Assembly: GCA_027074805.1 (NCBI GenBank)
Contig: JALTCK010000135.1
Coordinates: 1-5,102, forward strand
Source: Thermococcus sp.
Lineage (GTDB): Archaea; Methanobacteriota_B; Thermococci; Thermococcales; Thermococcaceae
Direction: 5' to 3'
Length of the DNA stretch: 5,102 nucleotides
Positions 1-5,090 of this stretch are shown here, one piece after another. The notes under the pieces were generated by a model. The model worked only from the letters and a program-made list of their open reading frames with translations, was not told the DNA's origin and did not search any database. Numbering within the stretch: position 1 is the stretch's first letter; each line of letters begins with the position of its first letter. The position numbers and the translations under genes were made by a program.

Positions 1-665
1 TGGGGCATCCCGGTGCGTATGGGCTCTCTCGGGGCCACTATCTCATAGAATACAAATCTAAGGGCCCCTATGGCAGCAGTTAATCTGAAAATGGCACCCA
101 ACATGAAGCCTATGGGGGCAAACCACTGAAGATTTCTCGTCACGGGATACGTTAGGTTTAGTGCTCCTAGGAGTATCAATCCAAGGGGGAACAGCATCTC
201 AGACTTACTTTTTGAAATGACGTATCTCCACAGAACGGCTCCAAAGTATATCATAGCCCCCCCATAGAAGAAGGAGGGAACTGAAGACTGAAGAGCAAAG
301 TTGTTCCCAAAAGCGTCTGTGGCGAGCAGGAAGAGCCAAAGGTACGAGGTTACTGCAGCGACGGATATCATTAGAACGTGTCTGAAGGTGGTCTCCTCGT
401 ATTTTAGGTGGAGGGCTCCCCACAAGAGCAGGAGTGCAATGGCAAAGTCGGGTATCTTGCTTGCGATGACGTAGGCCTCTGGGAGTATCCTTATACCAAG
501 GGGATTAAGGATGTAACTCTCTATATCCAGGGCGTTGATGAAGAACGCAGTAGATAACAGCATCCATCCCTTCTCCTTAGTCTTCCACGCTTTATATGAA
601 ATCGCCAAAAATAGGGCCCACCGAGATAGAATGTTAAGATAAGCTATGGCAACTTCATAACTCAT
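1..665 (-). CDS. Polytopic membrane protein, 3' end outside window (possibly DUF835-type)
   Basis: An open frame starts at ATG 663-665 and runs without a stop through 221 codons to the left edge, so the C-terminus is missing. The protein begins MSYEVAIAYLNILSRW and is strongly hydrophobic. Likely membrane segments lie near residues 5-24, 34-48, 63-87, 96-116, 128-150, 158-173 and 181-206, giving six or seven helices, with short basic connectors such as KAWKTKEKGW (25-34). The last visible residues (about 207-221, EIVAPREPIRTGMP) are hydrophilic and look like a linker into a soluble domain. The ATG overlaps the TGA of the upstream nucleotidylyltransferase as ATGA, which fixes the start and implies coupled translation. 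The layout (multi-helix N-terminus, then a linker) resembles Thermococcales proteins carrying a C-terminal DUF835 domain. That is recollection of architecture, and the domain itself is not in view. It could equally be another sensor or transporter-like protein. Confidence 0.8.
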   Translation of the reverse strand, partial: MSYEVAIAYLNILSRWALFLAISYKAWKTKEKGWMLLSTAFFINALDIESYILNPLGIRILPEAYVIASKIPDFAIALLLLWGALHLKYEETTFRHVLMISVAAVTSYLWLFLLATDAFGNNFALQSSVPSFFYGGAMIYFGAVLWRYVISKSKSEMLFPLGLILLGALNLTYPVTRNLQWFAPIGFMLGAIFRLTAAIGALRFVFYEIVAPREPIRTGMP

Positions 666-1921
666 AACTCTCTCACCAGAGTTTCCTGTTTGAGTACAAC
701 CAGGGTTTTCGGGGGAACGTTTCTGTCAATCACGACGCCCGGTCCTACCAGTGAGCCACTGCCGATTTTTCTACCTGGATATATGCTGACATTGATGCCG
801 GTTTTCACATTGTGCCCTATTATGGCCCCGAGTTTGTGCCTCCCGCTGTCCTCCAGCTTTCCCTTTATCTCCACCTTGATGTTTCCCCTGTCATGCCTGA
901 GATTAGCGGTTATGGTTCCAGCCCCTAGGTTGGAGTTTTCCCCGATTATGGAGTCTCCGACATAGTTTAGGTGCGGTGTGTTGCTACTGTCCATTATTAT
1001 CGAGTTCTTCACCTCGACTGCATTTCCTATGTGACAGTTGTCTCCTATGCTCGTGTAGGGCCGGATGAGGCAGTTGGGACCTATACGGGAGTTTTTACCG
1101 ATTTTGACGGGTCCTATAATGTAGCTTCCGCTTCTAACCACTGTCCCTTCCCCTATTTCGACCGGTGGGATTATCACGGCTCCCTCTTCAACTTTTCCTT
1201 TTATCTCGTGCTTCAATTTGTTCTTCAGGAGGTATTCGTTCAACTCGAGGAGGTTCCATGGCCTTCCGATGTCGTTCCAGTAACCGGCATAGACTACGTA
1301 GGTGACCTTTCCTCCAGCTTTTATCAGGAGATTTAGCGTCTCCGTTATCTCGTACTCCCCGCGTTTACTGAGCCCCGTTTTTGCTATAAAATCAAAAATC
1401 TCCGGTTTGAATGCGTAGATGCCAAGGTTTGCATAACCTGGAACTTCACCCGGCTTTTCAATGACGTTGGTCACAAACATCTCCTTTGTTTCAATCTTTC
1501 CAAAATTGCTGAGGTCCTCAAAGTGTTTGACCACGAGGGCTGCATCGGCCCTTTCACGCCTGAAGGCGGATATAAGCTCCCGCAGAGCTTCCCCCTCGAA
1601 GTATATGTCGCCGTTGGCAACTATAAATTCCTCGTCTCCAACATGCTCCTTTGAGGATTCTATGGCTTTTGCTGTTCCCTCACCTGGGAGTTGCTCCACG
1701 TAGGTTATCGGTTTTCCATTGAACTCGTCCCCAAGGACTTTGATGACCTTTTCCTTTTCGTACCTTACGATTACTATGAACTCGTCCACAAAAGGGTCGA
1801 GGTTTTCGAGAACGTATTCTATTATCGGCCTGTTTGCGACCTTAAGAATGACCTTGGGTCGGTCATCGGTTAAGGGCCTGAGTCTTTCACCTTTTCCAGC
1901 AGCCAGGACAACACCCTTCAA
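662..1921 (-). CDS. glmU: Bifunctional sugar-1-phosphate nucleotidylyltransferase/acetyltransferase (archaeal GlmU-like)
   Basis: This 419-residue cytosolic enzyme has two domains. Residues 1-235 are a nucleotidyltransferase fold: the nucleotide loop LAAGKGERLRPLTDDRPK (6-23), the EGTAKAI segment (81-87), the metal-binding aspartate in NGD (D105), EKP (155-157), and YWNDIGRPW (214-222) with the second metal aspartate D217. Residues about 245-405 are hexapeptide repeats of a left-handed beta helix. In the acetyltransferase part, H317, Y320 and N340 sit in PHLNYVGDS and TITANLRHD. They appear to match residues shown to be important in the Sulfolobus tokodaii homologue ST0452, which makes NDP-sugars and acetylates GlcN-1-P or GalN-1-P. 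The likely role is the last steps to UDP-GlcNAc or a related sugar nucleotide. The start is TTG (1919-1921) inside the upstream TGA, with a GGGGGTGAT ribosome site just before it. KGVVLAAGKG follows at once, the normal family N-terminus. The exact sugar and nucleotide cannot be read from sequence, and the gene symbol is by family analogy. Confidence 0.93.
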   Translation of the reverse strand: MKGVVLAAGKGERLRPLTDDRPKVILKVANRPIIEYVLENLDPFVDEFIVIVRYEKEKVIKVLGDEFNGKPITYVEQLPGEGTAKAIESSKEHVGDEEFIVANGDIYFEGEALRELISAFRRERADAALVVKHFEDLSNFGKIETKEMFVTNVIEKPGEVPGYANLGIYAFKPEIFDFIAKTGLSKRGEYEITETLNLLIKAGGKVTYVVYAGYWNDIGRPWNLLELNEYLLKNKLKHEIKGKVEEGAVIIPPVEIGEGTVVRSGSYIIGPVKIGKNSRIGPNCLIRPYTSIGDNCHIGNAVEVKNSIIMDSSNTPHLNYVGDSIIGENSNLGAGTITANLRHDRGNIKVEIKGKLEDSGRHKLGAIIGHNVKTGINVSIYPGRKIGSGSLVGPGVVIDRNVPPKTLVVLKQETLVREL

Positions 1922-2724
1922 ACAATCACCCCCAAAACATAGACGGAAACGGCGACAACACCGAAAACTGAACCAACACCCTTTCTACCGGATTTATCTG
2001 CCAGCTTTAGTAGTAGATGCATTGTGACCATGCTCCCGATAAAAGAAGCTGTGAACACAGCGAATGAGTCTATTGGGGAAACAGGAGTATAGCTCCGTAC
2101 AAACATGAGACGGAGAAATAGGTAAACAGGAGCTAGAAGGAAGCTCAGCTCGAGAACCTTCCTGACGTTGATGCCGCTGAGCATGAGAGGCAATATACTC
2201 ATGCCCGTCCGTGAAAGACCCCCAATGAACGCCATCCCCTGACCTATTCCCGTGAAAATTGAGTCCATCAAAGTTGGCTCATCCACGTTTTCCCTCATTC
2301 CAGATTCCAGTTCTTGTATGCAGCTTTTCTTCTCAAGATTTAAGAGCGCTACAGTGGCTATCAAGATGCCTATTAAGGCATTAGCGGTATCCGCCTGGGA
2401 TGGAGAGAGCTTCGTTGAGAGGCCTGCATACAGAGGATATCCAACAACAATCGTGAATAAAGAGGCATAGAAGAGGAACCTCAGCTCTGGATCAGACTGT
2501 CTTCGTGATAGCACCTGTAATGTTTTCTCAATGACTCCCCTGAAATAGAACAAGACTGCCACCATCATCCCGAGATATGCGGGAACAATATGGTTGGTCA
2601 AGTTGGGATCGATTGAGGAGAGAACTTTTGACGTAAAATCACCGTTCAGAGCCACGGGGAACCACGCAAGGATCCCGTAGAGTATTCCTGTGATAGTCGA
2701 TGCTACGTATGATGGCTCGACCAT
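1918..2724 (-). CDS. UppP/BacA-family integral membrane protein with degenerate catalytic motif 1
   Basis: The predicted protein has 268 residues and about eight membrane helices (near 5-27, 44-61, 83-99, 115-130, 155-175, 177-207, 221-239, 250-268). The UppP (undecaprenyl-diphosphatase) family removes a phosphate from polyprenyl diphosphates to recycle the lipid carrier. The second family motif is recognisable: GQGMAFIGGLSRTG (161-174) keeps the SR of the PGxSRSG signature, followed by ELSFLLAP (192-199). The first motif is altered: where E. coli has E17, E21, S26, S27 and H30, this protein by hand alignment has Y16, A20, A25, L26 and D29 in YGILAWFPVALNGD. Normal phosphatase activity is therefore doubtful, and an altered lipid substrate, a transport role or a non-catalytic role is possible. 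The start is ambiguous: GTG 2733, ATG 2730 and ATG 2724 share the frame. ATG 2724 is preferred because AGTGAT lies just upstream and the family N-terminus is short. It is the first gene of the three-gene operon, and its TGA overlaps the next start. Base composition is AT-richer than in the NOG1 gene. Confidence 0.82.
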   Translation of the reverse strand: MVEPSYVASTITGILYGILAWFPVALNGDFTSKVLSSIDPNLTNHIVPAYLGMMVAVLFYFRGVIEKTLQVLSRRQSDPELRFLFYASLFTIVVGYPLYAGLSTKLSPSQADTANALIGILIATVALLNLEKKSCIQELESGMRENVDEPTLMDSIFTGIGQGMAFIGGLSRTGMSILPLMLSGINVRKVLELSFLLAPVYLFLRLMFVRSYTPVSPIDSFAVFTASFIGSMVTMHLLLKLADKSGRKGVGSVFGVVAVSVYVLGVIV

Positions 2725-2770
2725 GCTCATCACTGATATGTTTTAAACGGCTTTCATCATAAAGTTTTCG
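2725..2770 (-). promoter_or_regulatory. Predicted promoter of the UppP-like/GlmU-like/membrane-protein operon
   Basis: Reading the minus strand, CGAAAAC (2770-2764) resembles an archaeal BRE and is followed by TTTATGAT (2763-2756), a TATA-like box. About 25 nt further on is position 2735 or so, right before the candidate starts at 2733, 2730 and 2724. The transcript would thus have a very short leader, about 11 nt to ATG 2724 including an AGTGAT ribosome site. This is a pattern call without transcript data. Confidence 0.5.
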
Positions 2771-2777
2771 AGGGATT
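2741..2777 (+). promoter_or_regulatory. Predicted promoter and ribosome binding site of the MBL-fold hydrolase gene
   Basis: TTTTAAAC (2741-2748) is a TATA-like box whose expected start point is about 2770. GAGGGAT (2770-2776) is a plausible ribosome binding site a few bases before ATG 2781. The leader would be short, as is common in Thermococcales. The same bases lie between the TATA box and transcript start of the opposite operon. Confidence 0.45.
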
Positions 2778-2780
2778 GCC

Positions 2781-3587
2781 ATGAAAGTAACCATTGTGTA
2801 CGAGAACCACGCGGGATTTAGAAAGGGTCTCCTCGGCGCTCATGGATTTTCCGCACTGGTAGAGCATGGGAAAATCAGGATTCTTGTTGATACCGGAGCC
2901 GATGGAGACTTACTGCTGAAGAACATGGAAGAGCTTGGCATTTCCCAAAAGAAAATCGACTACCTCTTCATAACGCACGGCCACTACGACCACACGGGTG
3001 GACTCAAGGCCTTCCTCGAGGCCAAGGGGGAACCAATCAAGATAATCGCGCATCCTGAAATCTTCAGGCGCAGAGTTGCCCTTAAACCGCACAGAAGGAA
3101 GATTGGAATTCCGTTTACGAGGGCCGAACTCGAGAATCTCGGTGCCAGATTCGTCCTGCAGAGGGAGCCCTTCGAGTTTGCGCCTGGATTCTGGAGTTCG
3201 GGAGAGGTAGTGAGGCGCACGTGGGACAGGACGGTAGGATACGTTGAAAGGGATGGGAGGCTCTTGAAAGATACTGTTCCTGATGACATGGCTCTGTTAG
3301 TGGATCTCGGTGAAGAAATCGTTGTAATAACCGGATGCGGGCACTCTGGGGTTTTGAACATAGTTTGGCATGCAAAAGAGGTGAGCGAAAAACCCGTTAG
3401 GGCCTTAATAGGTGGATTCCACCTTAGAGGAGCTAAAAAAGAGCTTCTTGATGATGTGGTCGAGAAAATAGATACTGAAAGGCTCTACGCCGGCCACTGC
3501 ACTGGCATTGATTCCTACGCATACCTGAAGGCTCGACTTGAAGATGCTGTAGAGCCGCTCCACGTTGGAAAGACCCTCGAATTTTAG
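2781..3587 (+). CDS. MBL-fold metallohydrolase, COG1237 type
   Basis: This is a soluble 268-residue metallo-beta-lactamase-fold protein. The metal site is complete: THGHYDH (65-71) supplies H66, H68, D70 and H71; GCGHSG (185-190) gives H188; and GHCTG (238-242) gives H239. D37 in VDTGAD is the usual early aspartate of the fold. H91 (AHPEIF) and H214 (GGFHLRG) are further conserved-looking histidines. GFSALVEHG near the start, ITGCGHSG, GGFHL and the late GHCTG fit the COG1237 group. Members of that group are often labelled 7,8-dihydropterin-6-yl-methyl-4-(beta-D-ribofuranosyl)aminobenzene 5'-phosphate synthase after the Methanocaldococcus MJ0301 protein, a link to methanopterin-like cofactors. 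Whether this copy makes such a pterin or hydrolyses something else cannot be told from sequence. ATG 2781 is supported by a GAGGGAT site and the family start MKVTIVYEN. It is transcribed divergently from the UppP-like operon, and its TAG is followed by a T-rich stretch. Confidence 0.88.
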   Translation: MKVTIVYENHAGFRKGLLGAHGFSALVEHGKIRILVDTGADGDLLLKNMEELGISQKKIDYLFITHGHYDHTGGLKAFLEAKGEPIKIIAHPEIFRRRVALKPHRRKIGIPFTRAELENLGARFVLQREPFEFAPGFWSSGEVVRRTWDRTVGYVERDGRLLKDTVPDDMALLVDLGEEIVVITGCGHSGVLNIVWHAKEVSEKPVRALIGGFHLRGAKKELLDDVVEKIDTERLYAGHCTGIDSYAYLKARLEDAVEPLHVGKTLEF

Positions 3588-3605
3588 CGATACTTTTTTA
3601 TATTT
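3588..3605 (+). terminator. T-rich 3' end of the MBL gene, overlapping the next TATA box
   Basis: Directly after the TAG stop comes a short pyrimidine-rich run with six T residues (3594-3599) and further T residues to 3605. Archaeal RNA polymerase commonly stops at such T-runs without a hairpin. The same bases form the TATA-like element of the next gene. Confidence 0.4.
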
Positions 3606-3651
3606 CCGCACCTTTTAGGTTCTAGAAAATGAACCTATGGGGGTGGAATAC
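3594..3651 (+). promoter_or_regulatory. Predicted promoter and ribosome binding site of the small membrane protein gene
   Basis: TTTTTTATATTT (3594-3605) is a good TATA-like box, with an expected transcript start near 3625. The strong purine site GGGGGTGG (3639-3646) lies 5 nt before GTG 3652. It would be too close to the in-frame ATG 3637, because it overlaps that codon. This argues that translation begins at GTG 3652. Confidence 0.55.
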
Positions 3652-3864
3652 GTGAGTGTTGGTACGATAATTGAAAAGCTTAACAACTATGAAGGACTTT
3701 TCGGCAAACTTGGTATTCTCCTTGTGGTTGTTTTCTTCCTGATGATAGTTGCAGGATTCACAGACAGCAGCCAAACAGGTAAGATAATGACGTTAATACT
3801 GTTCCTCATTGTGCTCTTGGCTTCCCTCATTACCTATGCAATCTCAAAGTCCCTTGAGGAGTGA
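3652..3864 (+). CDS. Small two-helix membrane protein of unknown function
   Basis: I do not recognise this protein. From GTG 3652 it has 70 residues (75 if started at ATG 3637). A mildly charged N-terminus (about 1-19, VGTIIEKLNNYEGLFGK) precedes a hydrophobic helix at about 20-36. A short polar turn DSSQTGK (38-44) is followed by a second helix at about 45-64, and the tail is SKSLEE. This is a helical hairpin with no cysteines, histidines or other obvious catalytic residues and no signal peptide cleavage site. GTG is preferred because GGGGGTGG is correctly spaced before it. It has its own TATA-like box upstream, and a separate promoter follows it before the NOG1 gene, so it is probably transcribed alone or with read-through. 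Possible roles include a subunit or modulator of a larger membrane complex, but nothing in the sequence decides this. A T-containing run after its TGA could end the transcript. Confidence 0.7.
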   Translation: MSVGTIIEKLNNYEGLFGKLGILLVVVFFLMIVAGFTDSSQTGKIMTLILFLIVLLASLITYAISKSLEE

Positions 3865-3874
3865 TTTAGTCACC

Positions 3875-3921
3875 TTTTTAAACCTCTTTTCTGACTTTCT
3901 CTCGCGAGATAACCGAGGTGA
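3875..3921 (+). promoter_or_regulatory. Predicted promoter and ribosome binding site of the NOG1 gene
   Basis: TTTTTAAA (3875-3882) is a TATA-like box with an expected transcript start near 3904. GAGGTGA (3915-3921) is a near-perfect match to the 16S rRNA tail and stands 5 nt before ATG 3927. It includes the in-frame GTG at 3918, which makes that GTG an unlikely start. The leader would be roughly 23 nt. Confidence 0.55.
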
Positions 3922-3926
3922 GAGAG

Positions 3927-5006
3927 ATGAAGAATCCATTTGAAAAGATGCCAACGGTTCTTACCGCTGATGAGATCATCAATAAAGCGTTTCGAAGGGC
4001 TGAAAAGGCCGCCTCAGCCTTCACTCCAAAGGGGGGCCCAAGGGCAAAGGCAAGGGGGAGGGAAGAACTCCGCATTAGAACGGTCTCCAATGTCGTCAGG
4101 GACAATTTGAAGAAGCTCCTGGACCGGACACCGGGCGTTTCGGAATTGCCTGCGTTTTATCGGGAGCTCGTTGATACCCTAGTCGACAGAGATCAGTTCC
4201 ACCGCTCCCTGGCGAGGGTCAATTGGGCTGTAAAGACAATACGTAACCTTGAGCAGCGTTACGCTGAGAAAATACGCCACTCCAGAGACCCGGACGAGAT
4301 CGCAAAGCTCAGGAGAGGGTTCTACGGCCGCGTTGCCGACGTGCTAAGGGACATATCCAACGATCTAGAGTACCTCAACCAGGCTAGGAACGTGCTGAAG
4401 GACCTGCCCGTAGTTGACCTCGAGCTCCCGACCGTTGTCATAGCCGGGCATCCGAACGTGGGCAAGAGCACGCTTTTGAGGGCCCTGACCAACGCGAAGC
4501 CCGAGGTAGCGAGCTACCCCTTCACCACCAAGGGCATAAACGTCGGCCAGTTCGAGGAGCACTACCTCAAGTACCAGGTCATCGATACCCCAGGCCTTCT
4601 CGACAGGCCGCTCAGCGAGAGGAACGAGGTCGAAAAGCAGGCAATCCTCGCTTTGAAACACCTCGGCAAGGTCATTGTCTACATCTTCGACCCGAGCGAG
4701 TACTGCGGCTACCCGATAGAGGAGCAGACCCACCTCTTCGAGGAGATCCACCGCGAGTTCGGGGAGTTCCCGTTCATAGTGGTGCTCAACAAGGTGGACA
4801 TAGCGGACGAGGAGAAGATAAGGGCCGTCGAGGAGTTCGTTAAGGCCAAGGGGCTCGAACCGCTGAGGATTTCGGCTCTCAATGGGGAGGGACTGGAAGA
4901 ATTAAAGCGGCGCGTCATCGAATTAGTTAAGCCGATGGTCGAGGAGCAGGCGAAGAGGATAATGGAAAAGGAGCTGAGGAAGTACAGGGAAGAGCTTGAG
5001 CTTTGA
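3927..5006 (+). CDS. NOG1-family GTPase (archaeal ribosome-assembly GTP-binding protein)
   Basis: This is a 359-residue cytosolic GTPase of the NOG1 branch of the OBG-like TRAFAC GTPases. Residues 1-165 are the helical NOG1 N-terminal domain, with a basic stretch GGPRAKARGRE (36-46). The G domain starts near 168 and has all its signatures: G1 GHPNVGKST (174-182), the switch region SYPFTTKG (196-203), G3 DTPG (220-223), G4 NKVD (288-291) and G5 SAL (316-318). A charged helix rich in K, R and E (about 324-359) closes the protein. Eukaryotic Nog1 acts in assembly of the 60S subunit, and a matching role on the 50S subunit is the expected function of archaeal homologues. The length suits an archaeal member, which lacks the long eukaryotic C-terminus. 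ATG 3927 is chosen over GTG 3918 because the GAGGTGA site covers the latter. Third-position GC rises sharply within the G domain and falls again near the end. A pyrimidine-rich stretch follows the stop codon. Confidence 0.95.
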   Translation: MKNPFEKMPTVLTADEIINKAFRRAEKAASAFTPKGGPRAKARGREELRIRTVSNVVRDNLKKLLDRTPGVSELPAFYRELVDTLVDRDQFHRSLARVNWAVKTIRNLEQRYAEKIRHSRDPDEIAKLRRGFYGRVADVLRDISNDLEYLNQARNVLKDLPVVDLELPTVVIAGHPNVGKSTLLRALTNAKPEVASYPFTTKGINVGQFEEHYLKYQVIDTPGLLDRPLSERNEVEKQAILALKHLGKVIVYIFDPSEYCGYPIEEQTHLFEEIHREFGEFPFIVVLNKVDIADEEKIRAVEEFVKAKGLEPLRISALNGEGLEELKRRVIELVKPMVEEQAKRIMEKELRKYREELEL

Positions 5007-5020
5007 TCTCTCCTTTTCTT
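5007..5020 (+). terminator. Pyrimidine-rich stretch after the NOG1 gene
   Basis: Immediately after the TGA stop, TCTCTCCTTTTCTT is entirely pyrimidine with a TTTT run. This kind of tract can end archaeal transcription. No stem-loop precedes it, so the call rests only on composition and position. Confidence 0.4.
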
Positions 5021-5090
5021 CCGTTAACTTTCCGTTAACTTTACCGTTAACACCGTAAACCCTGCAAACTTTACGGTACCGTTAACTTTT
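5021..5090. repeat. Cluster of CCGTTAAC repeats, two in perfect 11-bp tandem
   Basis: CCGTTAACTTT occurs at 5021-5031 and again directly after it at 5032-5042. CCGTTAAC returns at 5044-5051 and CCGTTAACTTTT at 5079-5090. CCGTAAAC at 5053-5060 is a one-base variant. The core GTTAAC is palindromic. Copies 1 to 3 start 11 and 12 bp apart, close to one turn of DNA, so a bound protein would meet them on one face. Placement between the NOG1 stop and the window edge suits an operator array for the next gene, though a simple local duplication is possible. Confidence 0.8.
5052..5077. repeat. 8-bp inverted repeat inside the GTTAAC cluster
   Basis: ACCGTAAA (5052-5059) and TTTACGGT (5070-5077) are perfect reverse complements separated by 10 nt. 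They could form a hairpin or a two-half-site operator. The right arm also runs into a second palindrome, ACGGTACCGT (5073-5082), which joins it to the last GTTAAC copy. The stem is A/T-rich near the loop, so it is a weak hairpin at high growth temperature and a protein-binding site is the more likely reading. Confidence 0.7.

Noticed and set aside
205..423. 72-codon minus-strand frame at the left edge
   Set aside because: It is out of frame with the membrane protein that reads continuously from 665 to the edge, and it gives a low-complexity product with no motif.
690..2027. Plus-strand open frames of 60-121 codons opposite the GlmU-like gene
   Set aside because: They are antisense shadows of a gene with complete motifs, and their products have no recognisable domains or coherent composition.
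2724..2760. C-box-like ATGATGA and GTGATGA on the minus strand, spaced like a box C/D guide RNA
   Set aside because: No CTGA D box occurs at a workable distance, and the two elements are explained by the TATA region and the start codons.
3637..3864. ATG 3637 as the start of the small membrane protein
   Set aside because: The GGGGGTGG ribosome site overlaps this codon and is properly spaced only for GTG 3652.
4365..4918. Minus-strand open frames opposite the NOG1 gene
   Set aside because: They arise from the GC-rich third positions of the NOG1 G domain, and no promoter or ribosome site supports them.
5021..5051. Possible binding site of the sulfur-response regulator SurR (GTTn3AACn5GTT)
   Set aside because: AAC-N5-GTT is present between the first two copies, but the required GTTn3AAC half is absent because GTT and AAC are adjacent in each copy.
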